Below, one piece after another: positions 6,981 through 17,499 of a stretch of 64,000 nt of DNA (its first letter is position 1; each line of letters begins with the position of its first letter). A model generated the notes under the pieces. The model was not told the origin of the DNA. It saw nothing but the letters and a program-made list of their open reading frames with translations, and searched no databases. A program made the translations under genes and the position numbers. The DNA comes from UBA6165 sp044233745 (GTDB lineage: Bacteria; Bacteroidota; Bacteroidia; Flavobacteriales_D; Crocinitomicaceae): NCBI GenBank assembly GCA_044233745.1, contig JBIIJN010000001.1, forward strand, positions 1-64,000. Reading direction: 5' to 3'.

Positions 6981-9900
6981 TACAATCCTCCTAAATTGAT
7001 TCTCAATCTGAAACCACAGCTCATGTTACCAGTTGGATAAGAAGTCGCAATCACGGGGGTTGTAATCATTTGGTCGTAGTACATTTGAAGCGTCAAGTTG
7101 CGCGTCAAGTTGTAGTCTAAGGTGGAGCGAATCGAAAACACTTTTTGTCCGGCAGTAGCTTGATTGCTTTCTTCAATGATTTTTCGAATCACGGTGATGT
7201 TGTCGCGAATGGATAAATCAAATCTAAAATTCAAAGGAGATTCAATCGGTTTGCCATTAATTTTTATTTTTTTGATAACCAATTTATCAATCTTATAACC
7301 CAAACCAATAATCCATTCTTTACCAATTATTTCTGTCACCTGATTGTTGGCTAAGCCCAAACCAATTGAGCGGTCGCGCTTGTATTCAATTTTCGTGATG
7401 AGTGCATTATTAGCCAAAACCCAAGTAGCATCTACACCCAAAAGTGGCGTGAAGCGCTCTATGATGCTTAAGTTTTGGACCAACATAGGTGAAATAAAGT
7501 TGCCATTCAAATCTCGTCCACTTGCAAAACCATTGATGTCGGTTTCGTAATTCAAATTGGTTTGCATACCAGAAATGGAGAACGATGATGAGTAACCATG
7601 TTTGATAACAAAATTTCTCAAGAACTTCTTCGTGAATTTGAATTTAGTCAATCCATCATAGGTCAAAGTCCAGTTGGGTAAAGGCACACTGCGCAAAGGA
7701 TTGATGGTGTTACCTGTAACTCCACGACCAGAATATGCAGCAATAAAGGCGCCCATCACCACATCTTGTTGACCGCGGTCATAGCCATCGTAATAACCTG
7801 TAGAGGTGAGGGTAGAGTTGGGGTTATTGTTGCCGAATAATCCAGAAACGGGTTGCAAGTTTTGAAGAAGTTGATCGAATGTAGCTGAAGCGTATTGATC
7901 GCGGGAAGTTAAATTCACAAAAGCAGAACCCAAGGTAATGGTAGAGAACATGATGTTTTGCGTCATGAATTGACTTTGATTTTCAAATTGCAAAATTTCA
8001 TCATTCCATCGGAAGAAGGAATTGCTGTTTTGCGTGAAGTTGCGTGTCAAAGTGAGTTCTATTCTTAAATCTTTGATAGGTTCCAGAAGTGCTCTACCTG
8101 TTATGTTTTGGGAATGCATAACCACAAATTGTGTGTTGATGGCGTTGTTTTGCACCAACCAATTGCCTTGAACAGCGCGGTCAGTGATATCCAATCCATT
8201 TTGAATTCCCCAGATGTTGCGTTCTTGTGCTCCGAACACGAAACCTGTTGTTGGCGCTGCAAATTGGTTGTTCATGCCTAAATAGCGTGGATCTTGGTTG
8301 TAACCAGGGAGCATTGTTCCGTCGTTCACAACGTAGGTACCAGAAACGTTTCTAACGGTCATTACGGCACGAGCACCGAATCCGGCTACTGGGTGCACTG
8401 GTTTTTTGCGGCGTTCGGCTTGTCTGATTGCTTTTTGCTGCAAAGTGTCTAGTTTGATATTGCGATTTGCAATACGCTCTTCCAAAGCTTTTATATCGTC
8501 TTGGAAGGCTTGAATTTTCTCTGCACCTAATGAGTCTCTCAATTGTTGTGAAGGTTCACGGTATTGTTCTAAAGCGCTCAGTTTACTTTGCAGTTTCGTT
8601 TTCTTTTTCTTATTGCGTTCTGTGCGCCATTTCAAAATGCCTTCGGGTTTGGCGTTTTTCGGAGCATTTCCACCTGTGGCATTGGGTCTTCCATCACCTG
8701 TAGCTTGCTGTCTGTTAGAAGAGGCTCCGCCTCCACCACCATTCACTTTTTTGAAATACCAGTTTTTGTTATAAAGATTCACAAAATTCAACTGGGCTTG
8801 TATATTTACATTTCGGTTGTTTTGGATGGTGTTTCCAAAGTCGGGTTGAGCCAAAGGACCACGATTCCATTCATATCCGCCAGAATATCGTGCGGTTGCC
8901 GTAATCCAATCTGTTGCTGGAATTCGGTTAAATGGCAAGGTCCAAGATAAATTGTAATTGTGTGAATAATTCATTGGTGTTGCACCTGTTCCCAATTGTC
9001 GGAAAATGGTATCTCTAAATTCCTGGTACACCTCTGGATTTTCTCTTCTGTCAATTTGGCCATTGGGTTCAACAAATAAACTTCTATTGTTGGCCATGAA
9101 ATCAAACTTCAGGTTTTTGGTAACATCATAACGAACTTGGTAATGTCTGTCCCAAGTAAAGTTTTTGATATACACTGGACGCAAAGTGAAGTCACTTACG
9201 TTGTTTCTCACCAAACGTTCGTTGTAGGTTCGGAGTAGGTTATTGGTGAAGGTCAAACTTTTCGGCCCTAAATAAATACCAGCTTCTTTGATAATATTCC
9301 ACCATTTTGATTTTCCGAAGAACGCAACATCTTTTAATGGCTCCCAGTATTTTGGTGTGGCGTTGAAGTTGTAGTTTAATCCTCCTTTCCAAATTCTTGT
9401 TCGGTCGTATTCCAAGTTAAAATCACGGTGCAGATCTTCTGTGAATCCATAATTTGCAGACCAGTTTTCAATGTCGTAGAAATGCGGTGTTTTTCCGCCT
9501 CCTCGTTCACGTCGTACATTATTAAAGTTATAACCTCTGCGCATCAATGAGTTTGTACCCAAACGCTGGCGTTCTCTTCGGTCAACTCCTGTGTATTCGG
9601 ATAATTTAATATCTGGATTGAAGGGATCAAATTCAGGTCGAATAGACGCTATCGAATACGCCCAGAAGAAAGGCATAGAGATGCGTGCTTTTGTACCGAA
9701 AAACTTACCCAACTGCATGGTTGAGTTTACATCAAACCCCAATCTTGTGTCGCGCTGACGTTGCTGAACGCGGCTTTCAACAGAGCCCCAGTTTTGACCA
9801 TAGTAGCTGGCATTCATATTGACATTGGCAAAGTCGGCCATTTGAACCTGAAGATTCGCCACCGCGGCGCCACCTCCTTCACTCAAGAAATCTGTCAAGC

Positions 9901-12900
9901 GGAGTTCATTTACCCACACTTCAACACATTTCGCTAAAGCATCGTCGGGTTTCCATGGGTTTTCTGCGGTGGCTTTCGGGTTGCGCACACCAATCATAAT
10001 CACTCGAAGACCTTGTAAATTCGGAGAACCTTTCACCCGAATCATCTTCGTTGGGTCATTGGGATCGGGTTCGCTGTAAACAGTTTGTAAATTTACAGAC
10101 GGATTGGCTCCTGCCATTAAATCATTACGCCGTTTTTTCAAATTGGTCAAGTGCTCAAATACAATTTCAATGTTGTTGGCATCTGGCCAAATTTCCAATT
10201 CTGATGAAGCACCCCAAGGAGTTAGTTTTAATGGAATTTCATATTCATAATAGTTGTCTTCCATATCCGTACCTAAACGCACAAAAACGGTGAGGTCATC
10301 GTCTGCCAAAGGTTTGTCTGGACTCACTTCTTCAGCGTGCACAAACATTTTCATTTTTTGGTAGTTGTTTAGATTGAAAGCCACGTTTCTAAAACCTGCG
10401 CGGGCATCACCATCTTGCAAATCGCAAACCGAAAGCACCATGGACTGTTCGTTCAATTGGCGCACCTGAATTTGTGCAGGGTCAATTTCACGTTGAATAC
10501 CTGGAGGCAAAACATAGCGAATCGGAACGCGTTGGTCGTGTTCTTCAATGTTTACAACACCGATGTTGAAGGTTGTTAAATTGGGGTCAACTTGAACACC
10601 ATCACCAGGTTCATATAAATCCAACATATATCGTCTCCATTCACCACGCACCAATTCCAAGCGGGCAAAACGCAATACGACTTCTTGGTCCCAATCTTGT
10701 AAATACATACGCATAAATCGGATCGAACGAAAATCTGTGATGCCGTTCACCGCTTTGTTGGGTTGGAAAACAGGAATTCTGAATTGGTACCAACGTTCTT
10801 CTCCACCACCGGGTTTATTAATTACGGTTACACTCGTAATGTTGTTTTGACCTACAACCATCGTTTCAGGGCGAAGTTCAATTTTGTATTGGAAATAGCT
10901 TTCAGATTCAGAAAGGTTGTTGTCGGTATTGTTATCTTCAATGTCTGGCGCGTTGGTAGCTTGAGTAGGATAGCCTTGAGCATTGATTGATGCGGATTGT
11001 TGTATTGTGGGTGAATTGCCATCCAAACCGTTGAATTTTTTGTAGCGCTCTAGAATGTTATATTGAAGCAAATCGTAGTTGTCATCTCGGTAATAGGTAA
11101 AGTCGTCTGTGGATGGGTCATTGAGCAATCGGGCCTTGGCTTCGTCACTCAAACTGGAACTATTCACCCAGGTAACAAATTCTGCGAAATGCGTGCTTTC
11201 GTTAACATTGCTCACACCATCCATCCCCACATCCTGATTGCCACGTGCCACATCATCGTTGTCGAAAGCATTCACTACGGTTTGTATTTTTGGAACACGC
11301 CCCCAAGCGGTAATGTCAACGCCTGTCAAGTCATTTGGGTCAACGGGAAGACCATGCTCAAAAGACTTTCTCGAATCGCGCAAAACGTCTTCCGAAATGT
11401 TACCCAAGTTGATATAAAGCACACCACCGTTGCTTGCACCATTTGCGTTTACTGCATCTTCATTAAACGGGTCGAGCAACCAAAACTGGATAAACTCAAT
11501 ATTGGCTTGTTCGAAGTTCGTTGTTGACATGGCGCGCATAATTCCACCCCAGCGCTGTCTTGGATTGGTAAATCTACCATCAGCGTCAATGAAAGCTTCG
11601 TTGATGTCGTAGTTATACATACCGCGCTCTTGTGGATAGAAGGCTAAGTCGAGGGACGGTACATTGTTGAAAGTGAATTGTTGTAGATTTAAATTCGGGA
11701 ACAATTCGGTCATCAAAACGATTCTCATGCGCGAGTCTTGCAACATGGCTGGATCATTCTGTATGTGAGCAGGCGTAAGGTTGTTGTTTTGATAAAAAAG
11801 AGGATCGATAGAATACCATGACAATAATGCGCGGTTGTAGCCCAAGGCCAAATCATTCACCAAATTCGCTTCTGGGAACAAATCGGGTTGACCTTGAGGA
11901 ATAGAGGCCACTTTCCACGCTGTTTGTGTGCGCAAATCGATGATGCTTTGGCTGGCTTCAAAGTCGTCAATATAGGATGTTCCTCCTTGTCCTTGAAGTC
12001 CGCGTGGAGTACCGGGAATCAAATAAGCGCCTTCACCTTTGAAGGTAACAAAAGATGGTGCACTGGTTGAAATTACTGGTAAGGCATCTACCATTCTAGT
12101 AATCCAAGGCATTTCTTTTCGGAAGTCGATGTTTAGACCGACAATATGGTTGGAGTAAGGTTCATCGCCAATATTTATTTTAGGCGTTAGTGGTTTTTCT
12201 TTGGCATTCACCCAAGTGGCACCAATGTTGAAATCTTTATTAAAGCGGTAGTTGAAATGCGTGCCCAGATAGGTTTTTTGTTGGAATCCGAAAATGGAGT
12301 TGCTTTCCACTTGAATTTGAATTGGCACGTTGGATTCCAGGATGGCGGTGTTCAAAATTCTCACGCGACCCATGCTGTAATCTACTTGATAATCAATACC
12401 TTCTGTTAGGGGAACGCCGCCAGCAATTACTGTAACGCCACCTTGGGGCACATTCAATGCGTTTAATGGAATGTCGCCAGTAACAGAAGATTTGAACTCG
12501 CCACGCAAACTAAAGCGATTTTTTCTTGGAAGAAGTTGGGCTTGAATTTGGGTGGAGTCGTATAATTCTGTAAAAGCAATGCGGTCTGCTTGGTTGTCTG
12601 ACATGCCTCCAACGGTGACCAGTTTCTCGCGCAATGTTTGGCCAAAAGGATTCACGGTTGATAAATAAACGCGTCCGTTTTGCGGATTGATGGTTCCTCC
12701 GCTGATCATTCTATTCCCTTGCATTTGTATGGGAGCAAAGTCAAAAATACCGTCACTAAAGGGCTGGTTGGTGATGTTCAACTTGTCCATTTCCAATAGT
12801 TCAACAAGCAACACTTCTTCAACAACAGGATAAGGCATAAAATTAACAGGCAAAGATGTTTCCGGGTTGTTGTACCAAATATCCATGCGGAAATTATCTT

Positions 12901-14473
12901 GGTTGAGTTGAAATCCACCTACGGAATACACGTTTTTCATCATCAAATCCCAAATTTGCATTTGTGGACTTAAGATAGTAGAGCGCAACATTTTGAGGTA
13001 AAGTGCATCGGTTCCTGCAACACCATCTTGAGAAAATTCACCTACTTGAAAAGTTCTGCCATTTACGGTATATTCATAAGCCACACCTAACACTTCGTCT
13101 GTGTTTAGCGGCATGTTTAAGGAGATGTATCCCAACAGTGCATTGTAGCTAAACTCTTGTTCGGTCAATTTTCTAGCGTTCTCAACTTTCTCATATTCAA
13201 AGGCTTGATTGAAAGGTCCAGGCGATGCTGCTTGGGTTGCTAAGGCAGATGTCGCATTGAAAAAGCTACGAACCTCCGGATTGTTTACTGCCCAATCGTA
13301 TAGGTTATTGGCATCATTTTTTGGTCGGGCATTCGCTGGGTCTGAAGAAATTACACCACCTTCAAAATTCTCTTGAATTGATTCACCCAAGTCAGCGAAA
13401 GCAATGATGTTTCTCGTGTTTTCTGTGATGTTTTGGCGATTGGTTACCCAAACTTCGATACGTGTAATGTTTATGGGCGAGCCTACGATTGGCAAGGTGG
13501 ACATCCACTGATCGTAATTGTCGTGGAAATAATGACCCAAGAAATAGTGCTTGTTTTGTTCATAGGCATCAGCGCCGATGTTGAACTGAGTGGTTTGTGC
13601 GCCGCCTTGAACGTTGATTACTTGTTTTTGACCACGAGATTGAGATGCGATGGCATCCACTGTTAATTTACCAAACTGAAGGCGCGTTTTAGCTCCAAAA
13701 AGCGTTTGAGAACCGGGTATAAGTGTTGTGTTTAGTGGGAATGTGATGTTACCCAATTCCAACAATTGAAGCAAATCGTCTTCATCACCAGAGTGACGTA
13801 AATTGGAGATGTTTTCAAAATCGAAAGCCGCTCTTGTGTTGTAATTGGTAGCCAGTTTAACACGTGTTCCAATCTGACCAACCAAGTTCAACTGTATGTT
13901 TTGGTTGAAATCGAAGCGTGTAATTTTTCGTTGATTTTCAGGCAGAATTGGATTGTCGTAGCGGGAATGATTGACACCGAAGGACAGTTCAACGGAGCCT
14001 TGTGGTCGGATGGATATTTCATCGCTACCGAATATGTTTCTAAACGCATCCGAATCAACTTTTATTGGAGGAATAAGACTGCCTTGCTGATTCTGTTGAT
14101 TTTGTTGGGCAATTCTCTCTTTCCAATATTGCTCCATTTCTTTTTGCTGCATGTAGTTGAGGTATTCCTCGAGAGTCATCATGCTTGGTGGGCGGTATTG
14201 GATGTTTTCGCCAATGGTTTCTGTGAAAATGTAGGTACCAGTTACGGGATCGTATTCAATTGTGGTGGTTACGTTAGCTGGATTTCCTAGATCAAATGAT
14301 TGTGGTTCTGCACCTGTTGGGTCCACATGCTCTTCAATCGGGAAGGGAAGCACCACAATTGGTGAATCGATAATTGTTTGCAGACCGTTCGCAAAGGTGT
14401 TTTGCGAAAAAGTCAGCATCAGTATCCCAATGCCAACAAGGTAATTCAGTAAGTGTTTTCCCTCCGTATTCAC
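6980..14473 (-). CDS. sprA: SprA, outer-membrane translocon of the type IX secretion system
   Basis: A 2497-residue protein, the size expected of SprA (Sov in Porphyromonas), the giant beta-barrel pore through which T9SS cargo crosses the outer membrane and which is needed for gliding in many Flavobacteria. It begins at a GTG, has a signal peptide ending near NTFA (residue 28), and is rich in alternating Asn/aromatic beta-strand sequence to the last residue (CGFRLRINLGGL), as for an outer-membrane barrel. Residues about 1906-2030 form a glycine-rich then highly charged insert (NGGGGGASS, then Lys/Glu/Gln-rich likely coiled coil). Adjacency to ruvA upstream is a conserved arrangement for sprA in Flavobacteria. 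The three proteins with T9SS tails in this window are likely substrates. Confidence 0.96.
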   Translation of the reverse strand: MNTEGKHLLNYLVGIGILMLTFSQNTFANGLQTIIDSPIVVLPFPIEEHVDPTGAEPQSFDLGNPANVTTTIEYDPVTGTYIFTETIGENIQYRPPSMMTLEEYLNYMQQKEMEQYWKERIAQQNQQNQQGSLIPPIKVDSDAFRNIFGSDEISIRPQGSVELSFGVNHSRYDNPILPENQRKITRFDFNQNIQLNLVGQIGTRVKLATNYNTRAAFDFENISNLRHSGDEDDLLQLLELGNITFPLNTTLIPGSQTLFGAKTRLQFGKLTVDAIASQSRGQKQVINVQGGAQTTQFNIGADAYEQNKHYFLGHYFHDNYDQWMSTLPIVGSPINITRIEVWVTNRQNITENTRNIIAFADLGESIQENFEGGVISSDPANARPKNDANNLYDWAVNNPEVRSFFNATSALATQAASPGPFNQAFEYEKVENARKLTEQEFSYNALLGYISLNMPLNTDEVLGVAYEYTVNGRTFQVGEFSQDGVAGTDALYLKMLRSTILSPQMQIWDLMMKNVYSVGGFQLNQDNFRMDIWYNNPETSLPVNFMPYPVVEEVLLVELLEMDKLNITNQPFSDGIFDFAPIQMQGNRMISGGTINPQNGRVYLSTVNPFGQTLREKLVTVGGMSDNQADRIAFTELYDSTQIQAQLLPRKNRFSLRGEFKSSVTGDIPLNALNVPQGGVTVIAGGVPLTEGIDYQVDYSMGRVRILNTAILESNVPIQIQVESNSIFGFQQKTYLGTHFNYRFNKDFNIGATWVNAKEKPLTPKINIGDEPYSNHIVGLNIDFRKEMPWITRMVDALPVISTSAPSFVTFKGEGAYLIPGTPRGLQGQGGTSYIDDFEASQSIIDLRTQTAWKVASIPQGQPDLFPEANLVNDLALGYNRALLSWYSIDPLFYQNNNLTPAHIQNDPAMLQDSRMRIVLMTELFPNLNLQQFTFNNVPSLDLAFYPQERGMYNYDINEAFIDADGRFTNPRQRWGGIMRAMSTTNFEQANIEFIQFWLLDPFNEDAVNANGASNGGVLYINLGNISEDVLRDSRKSFEHGLPVDPNDLTGVDITAWGRVPKIQTVVNAFDNDDVARGNQDVGMDGVSNVNESTHFAEFVTWVNSSSLSDEAKARLLNDPSTDDFTYYRDDNYDLLQYNILERYKKFNGLDGNSPTIQQSASINAQGYPTQATNAPDIEDNNTDNNLSESESYFQYKIELRPETMVVGQNNITSVTVINKPGGGEERWYQFRIPVFQPNKAVNGITDFRSIRFMRMYLQDWDQEVVLRFARLELVRGEWRRYMLDLYEPGDGVQVDPNLTTFNIGVVNIEEHDQRVPIRYVLPPGIQREIDPAQIQVRQLNEQSMVLSVCDLQDGDARAGFRNVAFNLNNYQKMKMFVHAEEVSPDKPLADDDLTVFVRLGTDMEDNYYEYEIPLKLTPWGASSELEIWPDANNIEIVFEHLTNLKKRRNDLMAGANPSVNLQTVYSEPDPNDPTKMIRVKGSPNLQGLRVIMIGVRNPKATAENPWKPDDALAKCVEVWVNELRLTDFLSEGGGAAVANLQVQMADFANVNMNASYYGQNWGSVESRVQQRQRDTRLGFDVNSTMQLGKFFGTKARISMPFFWAYSIASIRPEFDPFNPDIKLSEYTGVDRRERQRLGTNSLMRRGYNFNNVRRERGGGKTPHFYDIENWSANYGFTEDLHRDFNLEYDRTRIWKGGLNYNFNATPKYWEPLKDVAFFGKSKWWNIIKEAGIYLGPKSLTFTNNLLRTYNERLVRNNVSDFTLRPVYIKNFTWDRHYQVRYDVTKNLKFDFMANNRSLFVEPNGQIDRRENPEVYQEFRDTIFRQLGTGATPMNYSHNYNLSWTLPFNRIPATDWITATARYSGGYEWNRGPLAQPDFGNTIQNNRNVNIQAQLNFVNLYNKNWYFKKVNGGGGGASSNRQQATGDGRPNATGGNAPKNAKPEGILKWRTERNKKKKTKLQSKLSALEQYREPSQQLRDSLGAEKIQAFQDDIKALEERIANRNIKLDTLQQKAIRQAERRKKPVHPVAGFGARAVMTVRNVSGTYVVNDGTMLPGYNQDPRYLGMNNQFAAPTTGFVFGAQERNIWGIQNGLDITDRAVQGNWLVQNNAINTQFVVMHSQNITGRALLEPIKDLRIELTLTRNFTQNSNSFFRWNDEILQFENQSQFMTQNIMFSTITLGSAFVNLTSRDQYASATFDQLLQNLQPVSGLFGNNNPNSTLTSTGYYDGYDRGQQDVVMGAFIAAYSGRGVTGNTINPLRSVPLPNWTLTYDGLTKFKFTKKFLRNFVIKHGYSSSFSISGMQTNLNYETDINGFASGRDLNGNFISPMLVQNLSIIERFTPLLGVDATWVLANNALITKIEYKRDRSIGLGLANNQVTEIIGKEWIIGLGYKIDKLVIKKIKINGKPIESPLNFRFDLSIRDNITVIRKIIEESNQATAGQKVFSIRSTLDYNLTRNLTLQMYYDQMITTPVIATSYPTGNMSCGFRLRINLGGL

Positions 14474-14491
14474 GTATATAAATCCTGGTTA

Positions 14492-15067
14492 CTACAATAT
14501 TTTTAATCCCTCTCGTATTAATCCCTCCACGGTGGCACCATCTTGATAGATTTTATCTAGTGCTTTTTCAACTGTTTTTCTATCGAAACCTAAAGAGACT
14601 AAGGCAGATAACGCTTCAAACTTGGTCGTATTGCCTAAGCCTGTTAAATTATTTTCACTGAAGCTCAATTTAGCCACTTTGTCGCGCAAATCGACGACAA
14701 CACGCTCTGCAGTTTTCGCCCCTATTCCCTTTATGCTTTTAATAGTTATTAGGTCTTCTGATTGTATGGCACGCGCTATTTCTGCGGGTCTCAAGGCCGA
14801 CAACATCAAAATCGCCGTGTTTGGACCAATTCCCGAAACGCTCACCAAATGATTGAACATCGTTCGCTCTTCTTTGGAGTGAAAACCATACAACAATTGC
14901 GCATCTTCTCTCACAATCATTTGCGTGAAGATGGTGACAGGTTTTTTTTCATCAATTTCGGATGAGGTGTTTAGTGAAACTTTAAGTTCATAACCCACAC
15001 CATTCACATCCAAGACCAAGTCGGTTGGATTTTTCTCGATGATTTTTCCTGTTAATTGTGCAATCAT
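14492..15067 (-). CDS. ruvA: Holliday junction branch migration protein RuvA
   Basis: A 191-residue DNA-binding subunit that tetramerises on four-way junctions and loads the RuvB motor. The N-terminal OB-fold is recognisable (MIAQLTGKIIEKNPTDLVLDV). Two helix-hairpin-helix motifs follow (VSGIGPNTAILML near 74-86, IKGIGAKTAERVVVDL near 109-124). The C-terminal domain III, which contacts RuvB, ends in GLIREGLKIL. It lies 6 nt after maeB and 18 nt before sprA, consistent with one transcript. ruvB is not in the window. Confidence 0.96.
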   Translation of the reverse strand: MIAQLTGKIIEKNPTDLVLDVNGVGYELKVSLNTSSEIDEKKPVTIFTQMIVREDAQLLYGFHSKEERTMFNHLVSVSGIGPNTAILMLSALRPAEIARAIQSEDLITIKSIKGIGAKTAERVVVDLRDKVAKLSFSENNLTGLGNTTKFEALSALVSLGFDRKTVEKALDKIYQDGATVEGLIREGLKIL

Positions 15068-15073
15068 TATTCT

Positions 15074-17344
15074 TTATTGTTTGCTTTGGGCGTCGACCAC
15101 TGCGATTTTTACCATGTTTACAATTTCTCTGACCGAACAGCCCAACTGCAACACGTGCGCTGATTTTTTCAAGCCAAGCAACATCGGACCAACTACTTCA
15201 GCATCAGTCATTTCTTGCATCATCTTGTAGGCAATATTTCCTGCAGATAAATTGGGGAAAATTAATGTATTTACTTGTTTATTGGCCAAAGTTGAGAAGT
15301 CGAATTTTTCCAAAAGCATATCGTTATTCAATGCAAAATTGGCTTGAACTTCTCCATCCACAATCAGATTGGGTTGCGTTTGGTGGAGTATTTCAACGGC
15401 ATCTCTCATTTTGTTTGGCTCGTCGCCAGGAGATGATCCAAAGTTGGAGTAGCCCAACATGGCAATACGCGGAGTCAATTTCAAACGACGCACAGCTTTA
15501 GCCACCAAATCGGTAATATTCACCAAGTCTTCCGCACATGGATTCACATTCACAGTGGTATCTGCTAAGAACATCGGCCCGCGTTTGGTAAGCATGATGA
15601 TCATTCCAGCGATTTTTTCTACCTCTTTCTGAACACCAATGATTTCGATGATTGGCTTTAATACATCGCGGTACTTTCTAGACACACCAGAAACCAATGA
15701 ATCTGCTTCGCCCATCTCCACCATCATGGCGCCAAAATAGTTGCGGTCGCGCATCAGTTTGGTTGCTTCATGCAGCGTTAGACCTTTGCGTTTGCGTTTT
15801 TCAAAAAGCACGGCACCATATTCATGTCGTTTGCTGCTCAAAGCGTGGTCTTTTGGGTCGATGATTTCAATTTCCTCGCCAAATTCAATGGTATATTCTT
15901 CCAACAACTCGTTGATTCTATTTACGTTGCCCAACAAGATTGGCGTACAAACGCCTTCCTCAAAAACAGTTTGTGCAGCTTTCAAAACACGGTAGCTTTC
16001 TGCTTCGGCAAAAACAACGCGTTTTGGATTGCGACGAGCACGTTCAGCCAAAGTTCGCATGAATTTATTGTCCAAGCCTAAACGACCTTTTAATTCATCC
16101 ACATAAGCGTCAAAATTGGCAATTGGGTTTTTGGCCACGCCAGAATCCATCGCGGCTTTTGCAACTGCTGGAGCCACGTGATAAATCAATCTTGGGTCGA
16201 GTGGTTTTGGAATAAATTGATCGCGTCCGAAAACAATATTTTTATCACCATAAGCCTCGTTTACCTCTTCAGGAACCGATTCTTTGGCCAGATTGGCGAT
16301 GGCTTTCACAGCTGCCAATTTCATTTCTTCGTTGATACAAGTGGCGCGAACATCCAAAGCTCCACGGAAAATAAACGGGAAGCCCAACACATTATTCACC
16401 TGATTAGGATGATCGGAACGCCCGGTGGCCATAATCACATCTGGTCGTGCTGCAATGGCATCTTTGTATGGAATCTCTGGATCGGGATTCGCCAAAGCAA
16501 ACACAATCGGGTTTTTCGCCATCGACTTGATCATTTCTTTCGCGATGATGTTGCCTTTGGAGAGACCCAAAAACACATCGGCGCCTTTTAGTGCAGCTTC
16601 TAGCGTAATGTCTTTTTTATGAATAGCAAAAGGCTGTTTTTGTTCGTCGAGATTTTCGCGACCGATCCAAATCAATCCTTTGCTGTCGTACATGAAAATG
16701 TTTTCTCGCAACACGCCAAGAGCCATGTATAATTTGGCGCAAGAAATGGCAGAAGCACCTGCACCGCTCACCACTACTTTAACTCGGTTGATGCGTTTGC
16801 GCGCCAATTCCAAGGCATTCAAAAGTGCCGCAGAAGTGATAATCGCTGTGCCGTGTTGGTCGTCGTGCATGATTGGAATATTCAATTCCTCTTTCAAACG
16901 GCGCTCAATTTCAAAAGCTTCCGGCGCTTTGATGTCTTCCAAGTTGATGCCACCAAAAGTTGGTGCAATGGCCTTTACGGTTTGAATGAACAATTCCGGA
17001 TCTGTTGCATCTACCTCAATATCAAACACATCGATATCTGCGAAGATTTTAAAGAGCAGACCTTTGCCTTCCATAACGGGTTTTGAAGCCTCTGGACCCA
17101 AATCGCCAAGACCCAAAACAGCTGTGCCATTGGAAATTACCGCTACCAGGTTTCCTTTGGCGGTGTATTTATAAACATCTTCAGGGTTTTCAGCTATTTT
17201 CAAGCAAGGCTCGGCCACGCCTGGTGAATAAGCCAAAGATAAATCGCGCTGAGATGAATAAGGTTTGGATGGAATCACCTCGATTTTACCCGGGCGACCT
17301 TGTGAATGATAATCCAGCGCGTCTTGTTTTCTAATTTTTGCCAT
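15074..17344 (-). CDS. maeB: NADP-dependent malic enzyme (MaeB type)
   Basis: A 756-residue two-domain enzyme converting malate to pyruvate, CO2 and NADPH. The N-terminal malic enzyme part (about 1-430) shows SLAYSPGVAEPC near 33, HDDQHGTAI near 160 and the dinucleotide fold VVSGAGASAISCAKL near 190. The C-terminal part (about 430-756) is a phosphotransacetylase-like domain (GRDQF linker, ADTTVNVNP, GYSNFGSSPGDEP), which in MaeB proteins is regulatory (acetyl-CoA inhibition) rather than catalytic. First gene of the minus-strand run maeB-ruvA-sprA-acetyltransferase. Confidence 0.95.
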   Translation of the reverse strand: MAKIRKQDALDYHSQGRPGKIEVIPSKPYSSQRDLSLAYSPGVAEPCLKIAENPEDVYKYTAKGNLVAVISNGTAVLGLGDLGPEASKPVMEGKGLLFKIFADIDVFDIEVDATDPELFIQTVKAIAPTFGGINLEDIKAPEAFEIERRLKEELNIPIMHDDQHGTAIITSAALLNALELARKRINRVKVVVSGAGASAISCAKLYMALGVLRENIFMYDSKGLIWIGRENLDEQKQPFAIHKKDITLEAALKGADVFLGLSKGNIIAKEMIKSMAKNPIVFALANPDPEIPYKDAIAARPDVIMATGRSDHPNQVNNVLGFPFIFRGALDVRATCINEEMKLAAVKAIANLAKESVPEEVNEAYGDKNIVFGRDQFIPKPLDPRLIYHVAPAVAKAAMDSGVAKNPIANFDAYVDELKGRLGLDNKFMRTLAERARRNPKRVVFAEAESYRVLKAAQTVFEEGVCTPILLGNVNRINELLEEYTIEFGEEIEIIDPKDHALSSKRHEYGAVLFEKRKRKGLTLHEATKLMRDRNYFGAMMVEMGEADSLVSGVSRKYRDVLKPIIEIIGVQKEVEKIAGMIIMLTKRGPMFLADTTVNVNPCAEDLVNITDLVAKAVRRLKLTPRIAMLGYSNFGSSPGDEPNKMRDAVEILHQTQPNLIVDGEVQANFALNNDMLLEKFDFSTLANKQVNTLIFPNLSAGNIAYKMMQEMTDAEVVGPMLLGLKKSAHVLQLGCSVREIVNMVKIAVVDAQSKQ

Positions 17345-17448
17345 ATGTTTGTGTTGAACAAATCAAGACGCGAAAGTAATTAATTATTGGTTATGAAGAT
17401 GATTTAATTTGATGGCTTGCGTGATACGACAAATTGCTCGAATCTTTA

Positions 17449-17456
17449 TACATTTG
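17449..17456 (+). promoter_or_regulatory. -7 box of the sirtuin gene
   Basis: TACATTTG, 43 nt before the ATG at 17500. No convincing -33 element at the usual distance. Confidence 0.5.
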
Positions 17457-17499
17457 TTGCAAACTGAGATTTTTGAAATCAATAAGAATGTAAAACACC

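Noticed and set aside
11063..11527. 154-residue plus-strand frame inside sprA
   Set aside because: It is an antisense shadow of the sprA coding sequence, without an independent promoter or domain.
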